In this document: one piece after another, positions 1 through 9,987 of the stretch
How the letters are laid out: each line of letters begins with the position of its first letter
Position numbering within the stretch: the first letter of the stretch is position 1
Origin: Allopusillimonas soli
GTDB lineage: Bacteria > Pseudomonadota > Gammaproteobacteria > Burkholderiales > Burkholderiaceae_B
Direction: 5' to 3'
DNA: 64,000 nucleotides
Assembly (NCBI RefSeq): GCF_004153445.1
Contig: NZ_SDQC01000003.1
Coordinates: forward strand, 558,001-622,000
Notes under the pieces: generated by a model
The model's database searches: none
What the model was told of the DNA's origin: nothing
The model's input: only the letters and a program-made list of their open reading frames with translations
Program-made: the position numbers and the translations under genes

Positions 1-473
1 TGACCGGCACACGCCTGCGCATCCATCCGGATAACGGCAGCGAGCTCATCCGCATGGGCCTGATTGCACGCGAGCAGATCAATCGGCAGTACAAGATCCA
101 GCACCCGACCCAGAAACACATCACCGATCTGAACTTCGTCACATTCTGGCATGAACCGTCGTTGCAGGGCGCCATGTACAAGAACGTCCATGTATTCAGT
201 GCGGGCCAACTGGACCGCTCCCCCGGCGGCACAGGCACCAGCGCCATGATGGCCATGTTCGAGGCACGCGGCAAGATGGGCCTGAACCAGCCCATCCGCT
301 CGGAAGGACTGCTCGGCTCCGGTACCTTCGAGGGCTGCCTGCTTGGCGAGGTTGACCTCAACGGCAAACGCGGCGTACGCCCGACCGTGAAAGGTACAGC
401 AAGCATCCTAGGCACGGCCCGCTGGATCATAGATCGCAAGGATCCGGTGGGCGCAGGCTTCATGGTGCGCTAG
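1..473 (+). CDS. Proline racemase / hydroxyproline epimerase family protein, C-terminal part
   Basis: The reading frame is open from base 3 to the TAG at 471-473, giving about 156 residues; the N-terminal half lies outside the window. The segment DRSPGGTGTSA (bases 213-245) aligns with the second active-site motif of the PrdF/4-hydroxyproline-epimerase family, normally DRSPCGTGTSA. Family members use two facing acid/base residues: Cys/Cys in racemases and epimerases, Cys/Thr in trans-3-hydroxyproline dehydratases. Here the second residue is Gly (codon GGC, 225-227), so two-base epimerisation looks unlikely and a one-base reaction such as dehydration, or loss of activity, is more plausible. 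The first catalytic residue cannot be seen. The downstream GTFEGCLLGEV and C-terminal RWIIDRKDPVGAGFMVR segments are otherwise family-like. The gene converges on rplQ. Family assignment is firm; the substrate is unknown. Confidence 0.85.
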   Translation, partial: TGTRLRIHPDNGSELIRMGLIAREQINRQYKIQHPTQKHITDLNFVTFWHEPSLQGAMYKNVHVFSAGQLDRSPGGTGTSAMMAMFEARGKMGLNQPIRSEGLLGSGTFEGCLLGEVDLNGKRGVRPTVKGTASILGTARWIIDRKDPVGAGFMVR

Positions 474-572
474 AAAGGCCCCGCGAAAGCGCTTGCCTGC
501 TCTGGCAAGGCAGAGGAGCCCTCCGGCGCGCACACATCAGCGCAGCAAGGAGGACATCCGTGCAGAAAATGA

Positions 573-602
573 AAAGAGCCCGCTGATAGGAGCGGGCTCT
601 TT
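573..602. terminator. Bidirectional intrinsic terminator between the epimerase-like gene and rplQ
   Basis: A 12-bp perfect stem, AAAGAGCCCGCT (573-584) with AGCGGGCTCTTT (591-602), encloses a 6-nt loop. A short A-run on the left and T-run on the right give U-tracts for both directions. It sits between two convergent genes and closes the alpha operon on the minus strand. Confidence 0.85.
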
Positions 603-643
603 CAAATATGGCGTGCCTGCCGGCGCGAAGCCGGCCAGCGCAT

Positions 644-1030
644 TCAGTCGGCCGCTTCGTCAGCTTCGACTTCGGGGCGATCAACCAGTTCCATGAATGC
701 CATGGGCGCGTTGTCGCCTTGGCGAAAGCCCATCTTGAGAACGCGGGTGTAGCCGCCGTTACGCTCTTTGTAGCGCGGGCCGATTTCGGCAAACAGCTTG
801 ACCACGGCATCGCGGTCACGCAGACGGGCAAAAGCGAGGCGCTTGTTGGCCAGGGTAGGTTCCTTGCCCAGCGTGATAAGCGGCTCGACTACACGACGCA
901 GCTCCTTGGCCTTGGGCAAGGTGGTCTTGATGGCTTCGTGGGTGATAAGGGAGACAGCCATATTGCGGAACATGGCAAGACGATGACTGCTGGTGCGATT
1001 GAGTTTACGCAAACCGCTACGGTGACGCAT
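644..1030 (-). CDS. rplQ: 50S ribosomal protein L17
   Basis: L17 is a large-subunit protein near the exit tunnel. The 128-aa product begins [17 protein letters not shown] and contains [20 protein letters not shown], both typical of bacterial L17; the acidic tail EVEADEAAD is normal for the family. It is the last gene of the alpha operon, after rpoA. The rpoA-rplQ gap is 209 bases, much wider than the usual few tens of bases, and shows only short GC-rich dyads, with no gene in it. The bidirectional hairpin 42 bases downstream ends the operon. Confidence 0.98.
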   Translation of the reverse strand: MRHRSGLRKLNRTSSHRLAMFRNMAVSLITHEAIKTTLPKAKELRRVVEPLITLGKEPTLANKRLAFARLRDRDAVVKLFAEIGPRYKERNGGYTRVLKMGFRQGDNAPMAFMELVDRPEVEADEAAD

Positions 1031-1239
1031 GATGTTTTCCTTGAATCTATGCTGCGGAAAGAACTCCGCGGTTATCCGGCTCTTCTATCAGCAATGCTGC
1101 GGACCGGGAAAGGGGTGAAACTTTACCACGACTTCGGCTGGTTTCGTTTGCCGAGGCAGGCACTACGGGAGGCCAGCCGCGGGAACTGCAAGCCTGCGGG
1201 GAAGCGCCTTATGAACACAGCCCCACAGGCCAAATGACA

Positions 1240-2226
1240 TCAGGGGCGCTCGAGGCCCAGGGGAGGCCAGTTTTCCAGCTTCATGCCCAGGGTCAGGCCG
1301 CGCGCGGCCAGCACTTCCTTGATCTCGTTGAGCGACTTGCGGCCCAGGTTCGGCGTCTTGAGCAGCTCGTTCTCGGTGCGCTGGATCAGGTCGCCGATGT
1401 AGTAGATGTTCTCGGCCTTCAGGCAGTTGGCAGAACGCACCGTGAGTTCGAGGTCGTCGACCGGGCGCAGCAGCACCGGATCGATCTGCGGCTTGACGCT
1501 GGTGGAAGCCGTATCGAAATCGCCTCCCGCGCCCTCAAGCGCGGCAAAGACGGAGATCTGGTCCATCAGGATGCGGGCCGACTGACGCACCGCTTCCTCA
1601 GGCGAAATGACACCGTTGGTTTCGATATCCAGCACCAGTTTGTCCAGGTCAGTGCGTTGCTCGACACGCGCGCTCTCGACTGCGTAGCTGACGCGGCGAA
1701 CGGGACTGTAGGATGCGTCCAGCACGATTCGGCCGATGGTGTGCGTGCGATCGTCGGACAGCGCGCGAACGTTGCCGGGCACATAGCCGCGGCCTTGCTC
1801 AACCTTGATCTGCATCTCGAGCTTGCCATTGTCGGTCAGCGTGGCGATGACATGATCGGGATTGACGATCTCGACGTCATGCGGCAACTCGATATCGCTG
1901 GCCAACACCACGCCCGGGCCCTGCTTGCGCAGCACCAGGGTCACTTCCTCACGATTGTGCAGCTTGAACACGACACCTTTCAGGTTCAGCAGGATGTCGA
2001 CCACGTCCTCGCGCACGCCGGCAATGGTCGAGTATTCGTGCACCACGCCGGTCATCTGGACCTCGGTGGGCGCATAACCTGTCATGGACGACAGCAGAAT
2101 ACGGCGCAGGGCGTTGCCCAACGTATGGCCATAGCCACGTTCAAACGGCTCCATGATGACCTTGGCGTGATTCTTGCCAACGGGTTCGACGTCTATGGAA
2201 CGGGGCTTGAGAAAACCTTGAGACAT
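1240..2226 (-). CDS. rpoA: DNA-directed RNA polymerase subunit alpha
   Basis: Alpha dimerises to nucleate polymerase assembly and contacts UP elements and activators. The 328-aa product has the N-terminal assembly domain (about 1-235; [19 protein letters not shown] near the start), a linker (about 235-250) and the C-terminal DNA-binding domain (about 255-320) with [18 protein letters not shown] and [14 protein letters not shown]. The first of these carries the Arg used for minor-groove contact. Length and sequence closely match Bordetella-type RpoA. It lies 141 bases downstream of rpsD. The linker stretch [13 protein letters not shown] is the part expected to vary between genera. Confidence 0.99.
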   Translation of the reverse strand: MSQGFLKPRSIDVEPVGKNHAKVIMEPFERGYGHTLGNALRRILLSSMTGYAPTEVQMTGVVHEYSTIAGVREDVVDILLNLKGVVFKLHNREEVTLVLRKQGPGVVLASDIELPHDVEIVNPDHVIATLTDNGKLEMQIKVEQGRGYVPGNVRALSDDRTHTIGRIVLDASYSPVRRVSYAVESARVEQRTDLDKLVLDIETNGVISPEEAVRQSARILMDQISVFAALEGAGGDFDTASTSVKPQIDPVLLRPVDDLELTVRSANCLKAENIYYIGDLIQRTENELLKTPNLGRKSLNEIKEVLAARGLTLGMKLENWPPLGLERP

Positions 2227-2367
2227 GAATATTCCTTTTCAATACCCTCGGCTCGTTACACCGATAAGGCTGATGGAAAAACCGGAACATACCGGCGGGT
2301 GTAGTGCAATGCACAACGCCGGACGTGCGCACAGACGCACGACCCGGCGGAAAACAAATGCGGTCTA

Positions 2368-2991
2368 TCAGCGGGAATACAGCTCGACAACCATGGATTC
2401 GTTGATGTCGCGGGCGACATCAGCGCGATCCGGCGCTTGCTTGAACGTACCGCTCAGCTTGCTCGTGTCGACTTCCACCCACTGGGGCAGGCCCTGGCCG
2501 GTAGCCAGGTCCAGCGATTCGCGGATGCGGGCCTGGGACTTCGCCTTTTCACGCACGGAAATCACGTCGCCGGATTTCAACAGCATGGAAGCGATGTCGG
2601 CGGTACGGCCATTGACTTCGATAGCGCGGTGATTGACCAGCTGGCGCGCCTCGGCGCGCGTGGAGCCAAAGCCCATGCGATACACGACGTTGTCCAGGCG
2701 CGACTCGAGCAGCTGAATAAGCGTTTCGCCCGTGTTGCCGCGACGGCGGTCAGCTTCGAAGAAGTACTTGCGGAATTGTTTCTCGAGTACGCCATACATG
2801 CGCTTGAGCTTTTGCTTCTCACGCAGTTGCAGTCCGAAATCGGACGTGCGGGCGCCGGACGTGCGGCCGTGCTGGCCGGGCTTGGACTCGAGCTTGCACT
2901 TCGAGTCGAGCGAACGGCGGGCGCTCTTCAGAAACAGATCGGTGCCCTCGCGGCGCGAGAGCTTGCATTTAGGTCCAATGTAACGTGCCAA
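2368..2991 (-). CDS. rpsD: 30S ribosomal protein S4
   Basis: S4 is a primary 16S-binding assembly protein, and in E. coli it represses the alpha operon translationally. The 207-aa product starts [16 protein letters not shown] and carries the S4 RNA-binding domain at about 97-160 ([20 protein letters not shown]). It follows rpsK by 11 bases. Whether S4 autoregulation operates here cannot be told from the sequence. Confidence 0.98.
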   Translation of the reverse strand: MARYIGPKCKLSRREGTDLFLKSARRSLDSKCKLESKPGQHGRTSGARTSDFGLQLREKQKLKRMYGVLEKQFRKYFFEADRRRGNTGETLIQLLESRLDNVVYRMGFGSTRAEARQLVNHRAIEVNGRTADIASMLLKSGDVISVREKAKSQARIRESLDLATGQGLPQWVEVDTSKLSGTFKQAPDRADVARDINESMVVELYSR

Positions 2992-3002
2992 GATGCTTCC
3001 CC

Positions 3003-3404
3003 TTAGATGCGACGACGCTTGGGCGGACGGCAGCCGTTGTGCGGTACGGGCGTGATGTCCGAGATGCTGGATATCTTGATGCCCAGCGCGTTCAGGGCAC
3101 GCACCGACGACTCGCGGCCGGGGCCGGGGCCCTTGATGCGAACTTCGAGTGTTTTGATACCGTATTCGAGGGCCACACGGCCGGCCGACTCGGCAGCAAC
3201 CTGTGCCGCAAACGGCGTGGATTTACGCGAACCCTTGAAGCCCGCGCCACCGGACGTCGCCCAGGACAGTGCGTTGCCCTGGCGATCGGTAATGGTGATG
3301 ATCGTGTTGTTGAAGGACGCATGGACGTGCGCAATGCCGTCCGAAACGCTCTTCTTGACTTTCTTGCGTACGCGAGACGCGCCGCTGTTGGAAGCTTTCG
3401 CCAT
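3003..3404 (-). CDS. rpsK: 30S ribosomal protein S11
   Basis: S11 forms part of the small-subunit platform near the E site. The 133-aa product has the family core [20 protein letters not shown] and ends [11 protein letters not shown], the usual basic C-terminus. The N-terminal 15 residues are lysine/arginine-rich, as expected. It sits between rpsM (14-base gap) and rpsD. Confidence 0.98.
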   Translation of the reverse strand: MAKASNSGASRVRKKVKKSVSDGIAHVHASFNNTIITITDRQGNALSWATSGGAGFKGSRKSTPFAAQVAAESAGRVALEYGIKTLEVRIKGPGPGRESSVRALNALGIKISSISDITPVPHNGCRPPKRRRI

Positions 3405-3418
3405 CTTCTAATCCTCGA

Positions 3419-3784
3419 TTATTTCTTCAGGGACGCAGCAGCGCGGCGCGGACCCTTGCGGGTGCGGGCGTTGGTACGGGTGCGCTGGCCACGCACGGGC
3501 AGGCCGCGTTTGTGGCGCAGACCGCGATACGTTCCCAGGTCGATCAGACGCTTGATCGACAATTGCACTTCGCGGCGCAGGTCGCCTTCAACCGTGAACA
3601 CGCCGACGTGCTCGCGAATGCGTTCGACTTCAGCGTCCGTCAGGTCTTTGACCTTCTTGGACGTTTCGATTCCCGCGGCTTCGCAGATCTTGCGCGCACG
3701 GGTGCGACCAATGCCAAAAATCGCGGTCAGTCCGATCTCGGCGTGTTGATGCGGCGGAATATTGATGCCAGCAATACGGGCCAT
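3419..3784 (-). CDS. rpsM: 30S ribosomal protein S13
   Basis: S13 sits in the 30S head and bridges to the 50S subunit. The 121-aa product starts [20 protein letters not shown], has the helix-hairpin-helix region [18 protein letters not shown], and ends with the basic [20 protein letters not shown] tail that reaches P-site tRNA. It is 33 bases downstream of rpmJ and opens the classical alpha operon. Confidence 0.98.
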   Translation of the reverse strand: MARIAGINIPPHQHAEIGLTAIFGIGRTRARKICEAAGIETSKKVKDLTDAEVERIREHVGVFTVEGDLRREVQLSIKRLIDLGTYRGLRHKRGLPVRGQRTRTNARTRKGPRRAAASLKK

Positions 3785-3817
3785 GACTTTTCCTTGTTAA
3801 ATCCGTTACGCCGAGGC

Positions 3818-3931
3818 TCAGCCCTGGCGCTGCTTATGACGTGGGTCTGTGCAAATAACACGCACCACGCCGTGACGTTTGATGATCTTGCAGTGGCGGC
3901 AGATCCGCTTTACCGATGCCATTACCTTCAT
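3818..3931 (-). CDS. rpmJ: 50S ribosomal protein L36
   Basis: This small gene encodes 37 residues, beginning [19 protein letters not shown] and ending [12 protein letters not shown]. Cys11, Cys14, Cys27 and His32 form the zinc-ribbon ligand set, so this is the zinc-binding (C+) paralogue rather than the zinc-free form made under zinc starvation. It lies between infA (30 bases upstream) and rpsM (33 bases downstream), the standard position at the spc-alpha junction. Confidence 0.97.
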   Translation of the reverse strand: MKVMASVKRICRHCKIIKRHGVVRVICTDPRHKQRQG

Positions 3932-3961
3932 GGTTGACTCCTAGTTTCCTTAACCGGCCGC

Positions 3962-4180
3962 TTATCTGGCGCGGAATACAATCCTGGCGCGAGACAGGTC
4001 GTAGGGGGTGAGCTCCACTGTGACCTTGTCACCCGGCAGGATCCGGATGTAATGCATGCGCATCTTGCCCGATATATGGCCAAGCACCACATGGCCGTTT
4101 TCAAGCTTGACGCGAAAAGTTGCGTTGGGGAGGTTTTCCAGCACCTCTCCCTGCATTTGTATGACGTCGTCCTTTGCCAT
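3962..4180 (-). CDS. infA: Translation initiation factor IF-1
   Basis: IF-1 binds the 30S A site during initiation. The 72-aa S1/OB-fold protein starts [20 protein letters not shown] and contains [20 protein letters not shown]. The frame is open ten codons further upstream, but that extension would overlap secY and has no family counterpart. The ATG at 4180 gives the canonical length and leaves 7 bases after the secY stop. Confidence 0.97.
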   Translation of the reverse strand: MAKDDVIQMQGEVLENLPNATFRVKLENGHVVLGHISGKMRMHYIRILPGDKVTVELTPYDLSRARIVFRAR

Positions 4181-4187
4181 TCTCGCC

Positions 4188-5513
4188 CTACCGCATTGGC
4201 AGTCCCGCACCCTTGAAGTTCGCCTTCTTGAGCAGCGAGTCGTATTGGTGGGACATCATGTAGGCTTGCGCCTGCGCCATGAAATCCATGGTCACCACCA
4301 CGATGATCAACAATGATGTGCCGCCGAAGTAGAACGGAACATTCCAGCGCGCCTGCATGAGTTCAGGCAAAAGGCAGACCAACGTGATGTAGATGGCGCC
4401 AGCCAAGGTAAGGCGCATCAGGATCTTGTCGATATACCGCGACGTCTGTTCGCCCGGGCGGATACCCGGAACAAAGGCACCGCTCTTCTTCAGGTTGTCT
4501 GCTGTTTCACGGCTGTTGAACACCAGCGCCGTATAGAAAAAGCAGAAGAAGATGATCAGCGCCGAATACAGGGTGATGTACAGGGGCTGCCCCGGTGTAA
4601 GGGCTGCGGCCATGTCTCCAAGCCAGCGCATATTGGGATTGCTGGAGAACCAGCTGGTCACCGTTGCGGGCAGCAGGATGATGGACGAGGCGAAAATGGG
4701 CGGAATCACACCGGACATGTTCAGCTTCAATGGCAGGTGCGAGCTCTGCCCGCCGTAGATCTTGTTGCCGACCTGGCGCTTGGCGTAGTTCACGGTCACG
4801 CGGCGCTGGCCGCGCTCGACAAATACCACGAAATACGTGACCGCAATCACCAGCGCGAAGATGAACAGTGCCGACAGCACCGACATGGCATCCGTGCGCA
4901 CCAGATCGAGCAACCCGGCAAGCGCGCTTGGCAGGCCCGCCACGATACCGGCGAAGATCAGGATGGAAATGCCGTTGCCCAGGCCGCGCTCGGTGATCTG
5001 CTCGCCCAGCCACATGACGAACATGGTGCCCGTTACCAGTGTGACGATTGTGGTGAAGCGGAACATCATGCCTGGGTCGATGACCAGGCCCGGCTGGGAT
5101 TCGAGCGCAACCGATATGCCGACAGACTGAATCAGCGCCAGGAATACCGTGCCATAGCGCGTGTACTGCGTGATCTTGCGCCGGCCGGACTCGCCTTCCT
5201 TCTTGATGGCTTCGAGCGTGGGCACCACCACTGCCATCAGCTGCATGATGATGGCTGCGGAAATGTAGGGCATGATGCCCAGCGCGAACACCGAGAAGCG
5301 CTCCAGCGCACCACCCGAGAACATGTTGAACAGCCCCAGAATACCGCCCTGGTTCTGGCGGAACATCTCGGACAGCGCATCGGGATTGATGCCGGGCACG
5401 GGTATGTGCGTGCCAAGTCGGTAGACCACAAGGGCCAGCAACAGGAACACGACACGGCGCTTGAGATCGCCGTATCGGGGACCTGTCTTGCCCTGAGCCT
5501 GAGCTTTAGCCAC
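4188..5513 (-). CDS. secY: Preprotein translocase subunit SecY
   Basis: SecY is the channel of the Sec translocon in the inner membrane. The 441-aa product has about ten hydrophobic segments, the first around residues 20-40 ([20 protein letters not shown]). Recognisable signatures include [25 protein letters not shown] and the cytosolic loop [19 protein letters not shown]. It is co-transcribed with rplO upstream (12-base gap) and infA downstream, the usual last part of the spc operon. Its partner SecE is encoded at 61.5 kb. Confidence 0.98.
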   Translation of the reverse strand: MAKAQAQGKTGPRYGDLKRRVVFLLLALVVYRLGTHIPVPGINPDALSEMFRQNQGGILGLFNMFSGGALERFSVFALGIMPYISAAIIMQLMAVVVPTLEAIKKEGESGRRKITQYTRYGTVFLALIQSVGISVALESQPGLVIDPGMMFRFTTIVTLVTGTMFVMWLGEQITERGLGNGISILIFAGIVAGLPSALAGLLDLVRTDAMSVLSALFIFALVIAVTYFVVFVERGQRRVTVNYAKRQVGNKIYGGQSSHLPLKLNMSGVIPPIFASSIILLPATVTSWFSSNPNMRWLGDMAAALTPGQPLYITLYSALIIFFCFFYTALVFNSRETADNLKKSGAFVPGIRPGEQTSRYIDKILMRLTLAGAIYITLVCLLPELMQARWNVPFYFGGTSLLIIVVVTMDFMAQAQAYMMSHQYDSLLKKANFKGAGLPMR

Positions 5514-5525
5514 CGTTGCCCCTTA

Positions 5526-5966
5526 TCAAGCCAGCGAACCGCCGGCAGCCTCGATCGCGGCGCGTGCGCCAGCCGTGGCGGTGATACCCTTGAGCGACAC
5601 CTTGCGCTTGAGTTCGCCGGACTTGATGACCTTGGCGTAGCGCACGGATTGCCCAACGATGCCGGCCTGCTTGAGCACTTGCACGTCGATTTCATCGACA
5701 GGCAGGCGTTCGAGGTCGGACAGGCGCACCTCGGCAAAGAGATGGCGGCCCATCGGCGTAAAACCGCGCTTGGGAAGGCGGCGCTGCAGCGGCATTTGAC
5801 CGCCTTCGAAGCCTACCTTGTGAAAGCCGCCGGCACGGGACTTCTGGCCTTTGTGACCACGGCCACCCGTCTTGCCCAGACCGGACCCGATGCCGCGGCC
5901 CACACGGCGGCGCGCATGCTTGGCCCCTTCGGCCGGCTTCAGCGTGTTGAGTTGAGTTTCTGACAT
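5526..5966 (-). CDS. rplO: 50S ribosomal protein L15
   Basis: L15 is a late-assembly large-subunit protein. The 146-aa product has the glycine/basic N-terminal arm [20 protein letters not shown] that penetrates 23S rRNA, then a globular domain ending in an alanine-rich helix ([14 protein letters not shown]). It follows rpmD by 11 bases. Confidence 0.98.
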   Translation of the reverse strand: MSETQLNTLKPAEGAKHARRRVGRGIGSGLGKTGGRGHKGQKSRAGGFHKVGFEGGQMPLQRRLPKRGFTPMGRHLFAEVRLSDLERLPVDEIDVQVLKQAGIVGQSVRYAKVIKSGELKRKVSLKGITATAGARAAIEAAGGSLA

Positions 5967-5977
5967 CCCGATTCCTT

Positions 5978-6163
5978 TCAGGCTTCCGAGACGGTGACGA
6001 GATAATCCACCTTGCGGATCATCCCACGCACCTCGGGCGTATCGACCAGTACGCGGCTGCTGTTCAGGCGACGCAGACCCAGGCCGCGAACCGTGTCGCG
6101 GTGAGACTGCTTCGTGCCGATGACAGAGCGCACGAGCGTGACTTTAATTTGCTTCTGTGCCAT
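5978..6163 (-). CDS. rpmD: 50S ribosomal protein L30
   Basis: The 61-aa product reads [19 protein letters not shown] then [12 protein letters not shown], the bacterial L30 pattern. Its length is standard. It starts 3 bases after the rpsE stop, indicating tight translational coupling in the spc operon. Confidence 0.97.
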   Translation of the reverse strand: MAQKQIKVTLVRSVIGTKQSHRDTVRGLGLRRLNSSRVLVDTPEVRGMIRKVDYLVTVSEA

Positions 6164-6166
6164 GGT

Positions 6167-6688
6167 TTACCCCAGGATTTCTTCCACCGACTTGCCGCGC
6201 TTTGCGGCAATCTCGGCGGGCGTCGAGCAGGCGCGCAAACCGTTGAGCGTAGCGCGGACCATGTTGTAGGGATTGCTGGAGCCCAGGCTCTTGGCAACCA
6301 CGTTGCGCACACCCATGACCTCGAAGATGGCGCGCATCGGGCCGCCAGCGATAACGCCGGTACCTTCCGCAGCAGGCGAGATCAGCACCGTGGAGGCGCC
6401 ATGCTTGCCGACCACCGTGTGGTGCAGTGTGCCGTTCTTAAGAGCGACCTTGACCAGGCCGCGACGGGCCTGCTCCATTGCCTTTTGTACGGCAACAGGC
6501 ACTTCGCGGGCCTTGCCCTTGCCCATGCCGATGCGGCCGTCGCCATCGCCGACAACCGTCAGCGCAGCAAAGCTCATGGTGCGACCACCCTTGACCACCT
6601 TGCTGACGCGGTTGACCGCGATCATTTTTTCACGCAGGCCGTCGTCGCGCTCTTGCTCGGCGGCGTGCTTGCCTTGTGCTTTAGCCAT
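6167..6688 (-). CDS. rpsE: 30S ribosomal protein S5
   Basis: S5 contributes to decoding fidelity. The 173-aa product has the double-stranded RNA-binding N-terminal domain ([20 protein letters not shown]) and the C-terminal domain with GNRGNV-like [17 protein letters not shown]. It lies between rplR (11-base gap) and rpmD. Confidence 0.98.
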   Translation of the reverse strand: MAKAQGKHAAEQERDDGLREKMIAVNRVSKVVKGGRTMSFAALTVVGDGDGRIGMGKGKAREVPVAVQKAMEQARRGLVKVALKNGTLHHTVVGKHGASTVLISPAAEGTGVIAGGPMRAIFEVMGVRNVVAKSLGSSNPYNMVRATLNGLRACSTPAEIAAKRGKSVEEILG

Positions 6689-6699
6689 GTGACTTTCCT

Positions 6700-7065
6700 T
6701 TAGAACTTCAGGCCGGCTTCACGCGCGGCGTCAGCCAGCGCCTTGACGCGGCCATGGTAACGGAAGCCCGAACGATCAAAGGCAACCAGCTCGACGCCGG
6801 CGGCTTTTGCTTTTTCGGCAACGCGCTTGCCAACCAGGCCAGCTGCCGCGGCGTTGCCGCCATGGGCCTTCTGGTCGGCCAGTGCCTTGCGGACTTCGGG
6901 CTCGAGCGTGGAAGCGCTGACGAGCACACGGTCGCCTTCTGGCGAAATAATACTTGCGTAGATGTGCTGGTTGGAGCGGTGAACCGACAGACGGTGCACA
7001 CGCAGCTCGGAAATTTTCCGGCGGGTAGCAACTGCACGACGCAAACGGGAGATTCTCTTGTCCAT
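6700..7065 (-). CDS. rplR: 50S ribosomal protein L18
   Basis: L18 binds 5S rRNA in the central protuberance. The 121-aa product starts [18 protein letters not shown] and has [16 protein letters not shown] and [20 protein letters not shown], both family signatures. The basic N-terminus contacts 5S rRNA. It is 21 bases from rplF. Confidence 0.98.
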   Translation of the reverse strand: MDKRISRLRRAVATRRKISELRVHRLSVHRSNQHIYASIISPEGDRVLVSASTLEPEVRKALADQKAHGGNAAAAGLVGKRVAEKAKAAGVELVAFDRSGFRYHGRVKALADAAREAGLKF

Positions 7066-7086
7066 AATTCGTCCTTGCCTGCGCGC

Positions 7087-7620
7087 TTATTTCTTCTTGG
7101 TTTCTTTGAGGATGACGCGTTCGTCGGCATAGCGGACGCCCTTGCCCTTGTAGGGCTCGGGACGGCGATATGCGCGAATTTCGGCGGCAACCTGGCCAAC
7201 GATCTGCTTGTCTGCGCCCTTGATGACGATTTCCGTCTGGCTGGGGCATTCGGCCTTCACGCCTGCGGGCAGGTCGTGAACGATGTCATGGGAAAAACCA
7301 AGCTGGAGCTTCAGCGCATTGCCCTGAACCTGGGCGCGGAAACCGACACCCACGAGGTTGAGCCTACGCTCAAAGCCCTTGCTGACGCCAGTGACCATAT
7401 TGGCCACCAGGGCGCGCAGCGTGCCCGACATGGCCTTGGCCTGGCGGGAATCGTTGGCAACCGCGAACGACAGTTCGCCGTTTTCCTGGCGGATGACCAC
7501 ATCGCCGGTAAGCGCCTGGGTCAGGGTGCCCAGCGGCCCCTTGACGGAGATCTGGCCAGCGCTGATGCTGGCTTCGACGCCGCTCGGCACGGCAACGGGA
7601 TACTTTGCGATACGTGACAT
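7087..7620 (-). CDS. rplF: 50S ribosomal protein L6
   Basis: L6 sits near the factor-binding centre of the 50S. The 177-aa product has two repeated alpha/beta domains and the C-terminal signature [16 protein letters not shown] followed by a lysine tail. It lies 10 bases after rpsH in the spc operon. Confidence 0.98.
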   Translation of the reverse strand: MSRIAKYPVAVPSGVEASISAGQISVKGPLGTLTQALTGDVVIRQENGELSFAVANDSRQAKAMSGTLRALVANMVTGVSKGFERRLNLVGVGFRAQVQGNALKLQLGFSHDIVHDLPAGVKAECPSQTEIVIKGADKQIVGQVAAEIRAYRRPEPYKGKGVRYADERVILKETKKK

Positions 7621-7630
7621 GTGATTCTCC

Positions 7631-8026
7631 TTATGCCACGTAGCACAGCACTTCGCCGCCCACGCCGGAAGCGCGCGCCTTGCGATCAGTCATGACACCA
7701 CGCGGCGTCGACACGATGGCCACGCCCAGGCCGTTCATGACCTGAGGAATGGACTTGCTTCCCTTGTAGATGCGCAGTCCGGGACGCGACACGCGGTCGA
7801 TACGCTCGATGACCGGACGGCCGGCGTAGTACTTGAGGGTGATCTCGAGAACAGGCTTGGCCTGATCACCGATGATCTGGAAACTGTCGATATAGCCTTC
7901 GTCTTTCAGCACGGCGGCAATGGCCGCCTTCAGCTTCGAGGAGGGCATGGTGACCGACGTCTTGTTGACTTGCTGCGCGTTGCGCACACGGGTCAACATG
8001 TCGGCGATGGGATCGCTCATGCTCAT
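7631..8026 (-). CDS. rpsH: 30S ribosomal protein S8
   Basis: S8 binds the central domain of 16S rRNA and in E. coli represses the spc operon at the rplX-rplE junction. The 131-aa product starts [20 protein letters not shown] and ends with the RNA-binding segment [20 protein letters not shown]. The gap to rpsN is 11 bases. Confidence 0.98.
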   Translation of the reverse strand: MSMSDPIADMLTRVRNAQQVNKTSVTMPSSKLKAAIAAVLKDEGYIDSFQIIGDQAKPVLEITLKYYAGRPVIERIDRVSRPGLRIYKGSKSIPQVMNGLGVAIVSTPRGVMTDRKARASGVGGEVLCYVA

Positions 8027-8037
8027 GTGTATTTCTC

Positions 8038-8343
8038 CTACCAGCTTGCTTTGGTCATGCCCGGCACTTCGCCACGCATCGCCATTTCGCGAAGCTTGTG
8101 GCGGGTAAGGCCGAACTTGCTGAAGACACCACGCGGACGGCCAGTGACGACGCAGCGGTTGCGCTGGCGCGTCGGGTTGGCGTTACGCGGCAGCTTCTGC
8201 AGTTGCAGACGAGCCTGGTAGCGTTCTTCGTCAGACTTGGATTGATCGTCGATGATGGCCTTGAGGGAGGCACGCTTTGCCGCGTACTTCTCTGCGAGTT
8301 TGGCCCGCTTGATATCGCGATTGATGAGTGAAAGTTTTGCCAC
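8038..8343 (-). CDS. rpsN: 30S ribosomal protein S14
   Basis: The 101-aa product is the long, zinc-free form of S14: the region [21 protein letters not shown] lacks the CXXC pairs of the short zinc-binding form. It therefore contrasts with L36 at 3.8 kb, which keeps its zinc ligands. It sits between rplE (10-base gap) and rpsH. Confidence 0.98.
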   Translation of the reverse strand: MAKLSLINRDIKRAKLAEKYAAKRASLKAIIDDQSKSDEERYQARLQLQKLPRNANPTRQRNRCVVTGRPRGVFSKFGLTRHKLREMAMRGEVPGMTKASW

Positions 8344-8353
8344 GCATCGCCCC

Positions 8354-8893
8354 TTAGTTGCGGAACGGGAAGCTGAAGGCGGACAGCAGGGCCTTGGCTT
8401 CGTCGTCTGTCTTGGCAGTGGTGGTGATGCTGATGTTCATACCACGCACCGCGTCGATCTTGTCGTACTCGATTTCGGGGAAAATGATCTGCTCTTTCAC
8501 CCCGATGTTGTAATTGCCACGCCCGTCGAATGCACGGCCGGACACACCACGGAAGTCACGCACGCGCGGCAGCGCCACGGCGACCAGGCGGTCCAGGAAT
8601 TCGTACATGCGCTGGCCACGCAAGGTGACCATGCAGCCGATGGGATAGTTTTCACGGATCTTGAACCCGGCAATGGCCTTGCGCGTCTTGGTGACGACGG
8701 GCTTTTGTCCGGAGATCTTGGTGAGGTCGCCGACGGCATGCTCGATGACCTTTTTGTCGGCCACGGCTTCCGAGACACCCATGTTGAGGGTGATCTTGGT
8801 AATGCGCGGCACTTGCATGATGCTTTTGTAGCCAAACTTGGCCTGCAGGTCGCTCATGACCTTGCTGCGGTAGAACTCTTGTAAACGAGCCAT
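8354..8893 (-). CDS. rplE: 50S ribosomal protein L5
   Basis: L5 binds 5S rRNA and contacts P-site tRNA. The 179-aa product starts [16 protein letters not shown] and has [19 protein letters not shown] and the C-terminal [19 protein letters not shown], all standard. It follows rplX by 12 bases. Confidence 0.98.
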   Translation of the reverse strand: MARLQEFYRSKVMSDLQAKFGYKSIMQVPRITKITLNMGVSEAVADKKVIEHAVGDLTKISGQKPVVTKTRKAIAGFKIRENYPIGCMVTLRGQRMYEFLDRLVAVALPRVRDFRGVSGRAFDGRGNYNIGVKEQIIFPEIEYDKIDAVRGMNISITTTAKTDDEAKALLSAFSFPFRN

Positions 8894-8905
8894 GTTCTTC
8901 GCCCC

Positions 8906-9226
8906 TTAAGCCTTGGCGCCAACGACTGCGCCGCTGGAACGGAATACACGGACCTTGTTGCCATCCTGGACCTTCACCGCAACCCGTTCGCCCTTGCCGG
9001 ACTCGGGGTTGTAGATAGCGACGTTGGATATATGGATGGGCATGGTCTTGTCGATGATGCCGCCTTGCGTGCCGGCCATGGGATTGGCGCGCACATGCTT
9101 CTTGACGACATTGATACCCTCGACCAGCACATGGTCGGGGCCTACGCGCTTGAGCACAGTGCCGCGGCGCTTTTTGTCGCGACCGGTCAATACGATGACC
9201 TCGTCGCCCTTGCGGATTTTTTCCAT
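8906..9226 (-). CDS. rplX: 50S ribosomal protein L24
   Basis: L24 is an assembly initiator for the 50S. The 106-aa product has an N-terminal KOW motif ([20 protein letters not shown]) and the loop segment [19 protein letters not shown]. It follows rplN by 10 bases. Confidence 0.98.
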   Translation of the reverse strand: MEKIRKGDEVIVLTGRDKKRRGTVLKRVGPDHVLVEGINVVKKHVRANPMAGTQGGIIDKTMPIHISNVAIYNPESGKGERVAVKVQDGNKVRVFRSSGAVVGAKA

Positions 9227-9236
9227 GGTTCGCCCC

Positions 9237-9605
9237 TTACAGCACTTCGGGAGCCAGGGACACGATCTTCATGAACTTCTCTGTGCGCAGTTCGCGCGTG
9301 ACAGGTCCGAAGATACGCGTGCCGATGGGCTCCAGCTTAGCGTTGAGCAATACGGCAGCATTGCCGCCAAATTTGATCAGCGAGCCGTCCTTGCGGCGAA
9401 CGCCCTTGGCGGTACGCACGACGACTGCGTTGTAAATTTCGCCTTTCTTGACGCGCCCGCGCGGCGCCGCTTCCTTGACACTGACTTTGATGATGTCACC
9501 GATGGCGGCATAACGGCGCTTGGAGCCGCCCAGCACCTTGATGCACATGATGGAACGTGCACCGGTGTTGTCGGCCACGTCCAGCGTGGTCTGCATTTGG
9601 ATCAT
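9237..9605 (-). CDS. rplN: 50S ribosomal protein L14
   Basis: L14 lies at the 30S interface. The ATG at 9605 gives the standard 122-aa protein starting [20 protein letters not shown] and ending [12 protein letters not shown]; an in-frame ATG six codons upstream has no family support. In most betaproteobacteria rplN follows rpsQ directly in one S10-spc transcript. Here its 5' side faces 382 bases of non-coding DNA and a divergent aldehyde dehydrogenase, and rpsQ lies 15 kb away. The spc operon must therefore have its own promoter. Confidence 0.98.
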   Translation of the reverse strand: MIQMQTTLDVADNTGARSIMCIKVLGGSKRRYAAIGDIIKVSVKEAAPRGRVKKGEIYNAVVVRTAKGVRRKDGSLIKFGGNAAVLLNAKLEPIGTRIFGPVTRELRTEKFMKIVSLAPEVL

Positions 9606-9987
9606 GATTTTTCCTGTTCCCAACTTAACCGCAAGAGCCTCTTGTGAAAGACGCCTTCGCGACCAGTTTTGGTCCCGTCAGATTCCCGAGCCTCGCGGCC
9701 CCTGAACCCTGGGTTGAAATCTTGCTAATAAACTCGCGTTAGATTCTTGCGGCCCACGCGCCCCGGGGAAAACACAATCTTTGCAGAAGGCCGCGCCCCC
9801 CGAAAGCCTGCGTTAACGCCGCGTTTGAGCAGGTTTTTGCCAGCAAGTCCTCTATGGTATTCTATTTTTTGTTTTCTTGCAAGAAGCCGGCACATCCGGA
9901 TGTATATGTGTCGCGTTTTGGATATAAATACAGTTTACCCACTTACCACCCGGATATCCCCACGGGAACAGGAGCAAAGGAAGCAGC
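9606..9987. promoter_or_regulatory. Divergent intergenic region between rplN and the aldehyde dehydrogenase gene
   Basis: No gene is visible in these 382 bases. The region should carry the spc promoter (minus) and the aldehyde dehydrogenase promoter (plus). The half nearest the dehydrogenase (about 9851-9945) is clearly AT-richer than its surroundings. It holds a TTGCAA hexamer at 9877-9882 followed 18 bases later by TGTATA, and TATAAA at 9923-9928. I could not pick one convincing -35/-10 pair for either direction, so the promoters are inferred from gene layout. Confidence 0.5.
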
